This document shows, one piece after another, positions 5,284 through 6,461 of a DNA stretch of 6,461 nt. This DNA is from Syntrophaceae bacterium UBA5764 (GTDB lineage Bacteria; Desulfobacterota; Syntrophia; Syntrophales; Smithellaceae): positions 1 through 6,461 of the forward strand of contig DIEW01000084.1 of the NCBI GenBank assembly GCA_002418825.1, read 5' to 3'. Below the pieces are notes generated by a model that saw only the letters and a program-made list of their open reading frames with translations, was not told the DNA's origin and made no database searches. The position numbers and the translations under genes were made by a program. Position 1 is the stretch's first letter. Each line of letters begins with the position of its first letter.

Positions 5284-6461
5284 ATGGCCAAACTTACACT
5301 TGAAGAATGGGTTGCCCGCCTCAAAAAGAATAAAAGCTTCAATGCCAACGCCGCCGCGGTGGTGGAAATTCCCGCTAAAGCCGGCGATTTTGAAGACTAT
5401 CCCGCGTGGGTGAATCCGCGCCTTCTCGATGTTCTCAAAAAACGTGGCATGGAAAAACTCTATCGTCATCAGGCGCAGGCCATCCGTTTTATCCGCAACG
5501 GCAAGGATGTCGTGCTGGTCACGCCGACCGCCAGTGGCAAAACCCTTTGCTATAATCTGCCGGTGCTGCAAAGCACTCTGGACGCGCCGGAAACGCGCGC
5601 GCTGTATCTTTTCCCGACAAAAGCCCTGGCGCAGGATCAGATGCACGAAATTCATTCTTTGATCACCGATCTCAACGCCGATATCAAAACCTACACCTAC
5701 GACGGCGATACGCCCGATGACGCGCGACAGGCCATTCGTAAATCAGGCCACGTTATCGTCACCAATCCTGATATGTTGCACACGGGAATTCTGCCGCATC
5801 ACACCAAATGGCAAAAACTTTTTTCCAACTTAAAATACGTGGTGATTGACGAGCTGCATATCTACCGCGGCATCTTCGGTTCGCACTTTGCCAATGTCAT
5901 CCGCAGGCTCGTGCGCATCTGCCGTTTTTACGGCGCCAATCCTGTTTTTATCTGCTGCTCGGCCACGGTGGCCAATCCCAGAGAGCACGCCGAAAAAATA
6001 CTGGAGCGTGAAGTGGCGCTTATCGACAAAAGTGGCGCGCCGACTGCGGCAAAGACTTTTATTCTTTTCAATCCGCCGCTCATCAATCGCGAGCTGGGCA
6101 TACGGCAAAGCGCGATGACGCCCGCGCGCAAAATCGCCGCCGATCTTATCGGCAACGACATTCAGACGATAGTTTTTGCCACCAGCCGCCTCAACGTGGA
6201 AGTGCTCACCAAATATCTCAAAGATAAATTCGTAAAGAGCAAACCACTGGATGACCATTTTGTCACCGGCTACCGCGGCGGCTATCTGCCAAATTTAAGG
6301 CGCGAAATCGAAAAAGGCCTGCGCACGCGCGAAGTCATGGGCGTTATCAGCACCAACGCGCTGGAGCTGGGCATTGATATCGGTGATCTGGAAGCGTGCA
6401 TTATGACAGGCTACCCGGGCTCCATCGCCAGCACCTGGCAGCCGGCCGGGCGAGCGGGACG
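5284..6461 (+). CDS. DEXH-box ATP-dependent helicase, MrfA/YprA type (3' truncated by window)
   Basis: The frame is open from ATG 5284 to the right edge (392 complete codons). It encodes both RecA-like lobes of a superfamily 2 helicase. Motifs in order: LYRHQAQAI (59-67, Q-motif-like), Walker A TPTASGKT (80-87), Ia FPTKALAQDQ (110-119), TNPDM (160-164), DELH box (189-192), SAT (226-228), YRGGYLP (331-337), STNALELGIDIG (356-367) and the start of motif VI, QPAGRAG, at the edge. The YRGGYLP, ALELGIDIG and SIASTWQ signature is that of the MrfA (YprA)/Hrq1 group, 3'-5' DNA helicases. Bacillus subtilis MrfA acts in mitomycin C damage repair with the nuclease MrfB. The group's C-terminal DUF1998 zinc-binding domain should follow outside the window. 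It has its own promoter, so it is not in an operon with the lipoprotein. The subgroup call is strong; the repair role here is inferred. Confidence 0.93.
   Translation, partial: MAKLTLEEWVARLKKNKSFNANAAAVVEIPAKAGDFEDYPAWVNPRLLDVLKKRGMEKLYRHQAQAIRFIRNGKDVVLVTPTASGKTLCYNLPVLQSTLDAPETRALYLFPTKALAQDQMHEIHSLITDLNADIKTYTYDGDTPDDARQAIRKSGHVIVTNPDMLHTGILPHHTKWQKLFSNLKYVVIDELHIYRGIFGSHFANVIRRLVRICRFYGANPVFICCSATVANPREHAEKILEREVALIDKSGAPTAAKTFILFNPPLINRELGIRQSAMTPARKIAADLIGNDIQTIVFATSRLNVEVLTKYLKDKFVKSKPLDDHFVTGYRGGYLPNLRREIEKGLRTREVMGVISTNALELGIDIGDLEACIMTGYPGSIASTWQPAGRAG

Noticed and set aside
5269..5655. Minus-strand ORF opposite the helicase start
   Set aside because: It is antisense to the Q-motif, Walker A and motif Ia coding sequence of a real helicase.

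Overview
The window looks like ordinary chromosome from an anaerobic Gram-negative bacterium. The best guess is a syntrophic deltaproteobacterium (Syntrophales type, such as Smithella or Syntrophus). This is inferred from the character of the CarB C-terminus, an acyl-CoA:acetate CoA-transferase, a secreted Cache protein, a lipoprotein and a sigma-54-like promoter. No marker gene proves the taxon. Coding DNA at both ends is fairly GC-rich, while the middle (about 3650-4760) is clearly AT-rich.

Layout. (1) 1-708 (+): the 3' end of carB, carbamoyl-phosphate synthase large subunit, cut by the left edge. (2) 867-2279 (+): a complete class I CoA-transferase of the butyryl-CoA:acetate type. (3) 2280-2753: a 474-base gap without an intact gene. 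It holds a stem-loop, a broken minus-strand reading frame, and a clear 5' remnant of dapF (diaminopimelate epimerase) at 2557-2682. (4) 3652 down to 2754 (-): a two-gene unit with its own promoter, encoding a secreted stand-alone Cache sensor domain and then a small zinc-ribbon/DUF2007 protein. (5) 3653-4215: a long divergent regulatory region. It contains a likely unannotated 54-codon minus-strand ORF, three tandem TGTG/CACA palindromes, a sigma-70-like promoter and a near-consensus sigma-54 promoter. (6) 4216-5118 (+): a lipoprotein of unknown function, closed by a textbook intrinsic terminator. (7) 5284 to the right edge (+): the N-terminal helicase part of an MrfA/YprA-type DEXH helicase, expressed from its own promoter.

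How the genes relate. CarB (pyrimidine and arginine synthesis), the CoA-transferase (acyl-CoA/acetate energy metabolism) and the helicase (DNA repair) are independent transcription units with no visible functional link. The regulatory interest lies in 3653-4215. There an orphan lipoprotein gene appears to be controlled by an activator-dependent sigma-54 promoter, with repeated operator sites about 115-150 bp upstream of the predicted start site. The Cache/DUF2007 pair diverges from it. I see no CRISPR array, tRNA, rRNA, transposase or phage gene, and no clear new multi-gene system. The most useful leads are the sigma-54 control region, the dapF relic, the Cache/zinc-ribbon pair and the small CxxC ORF.
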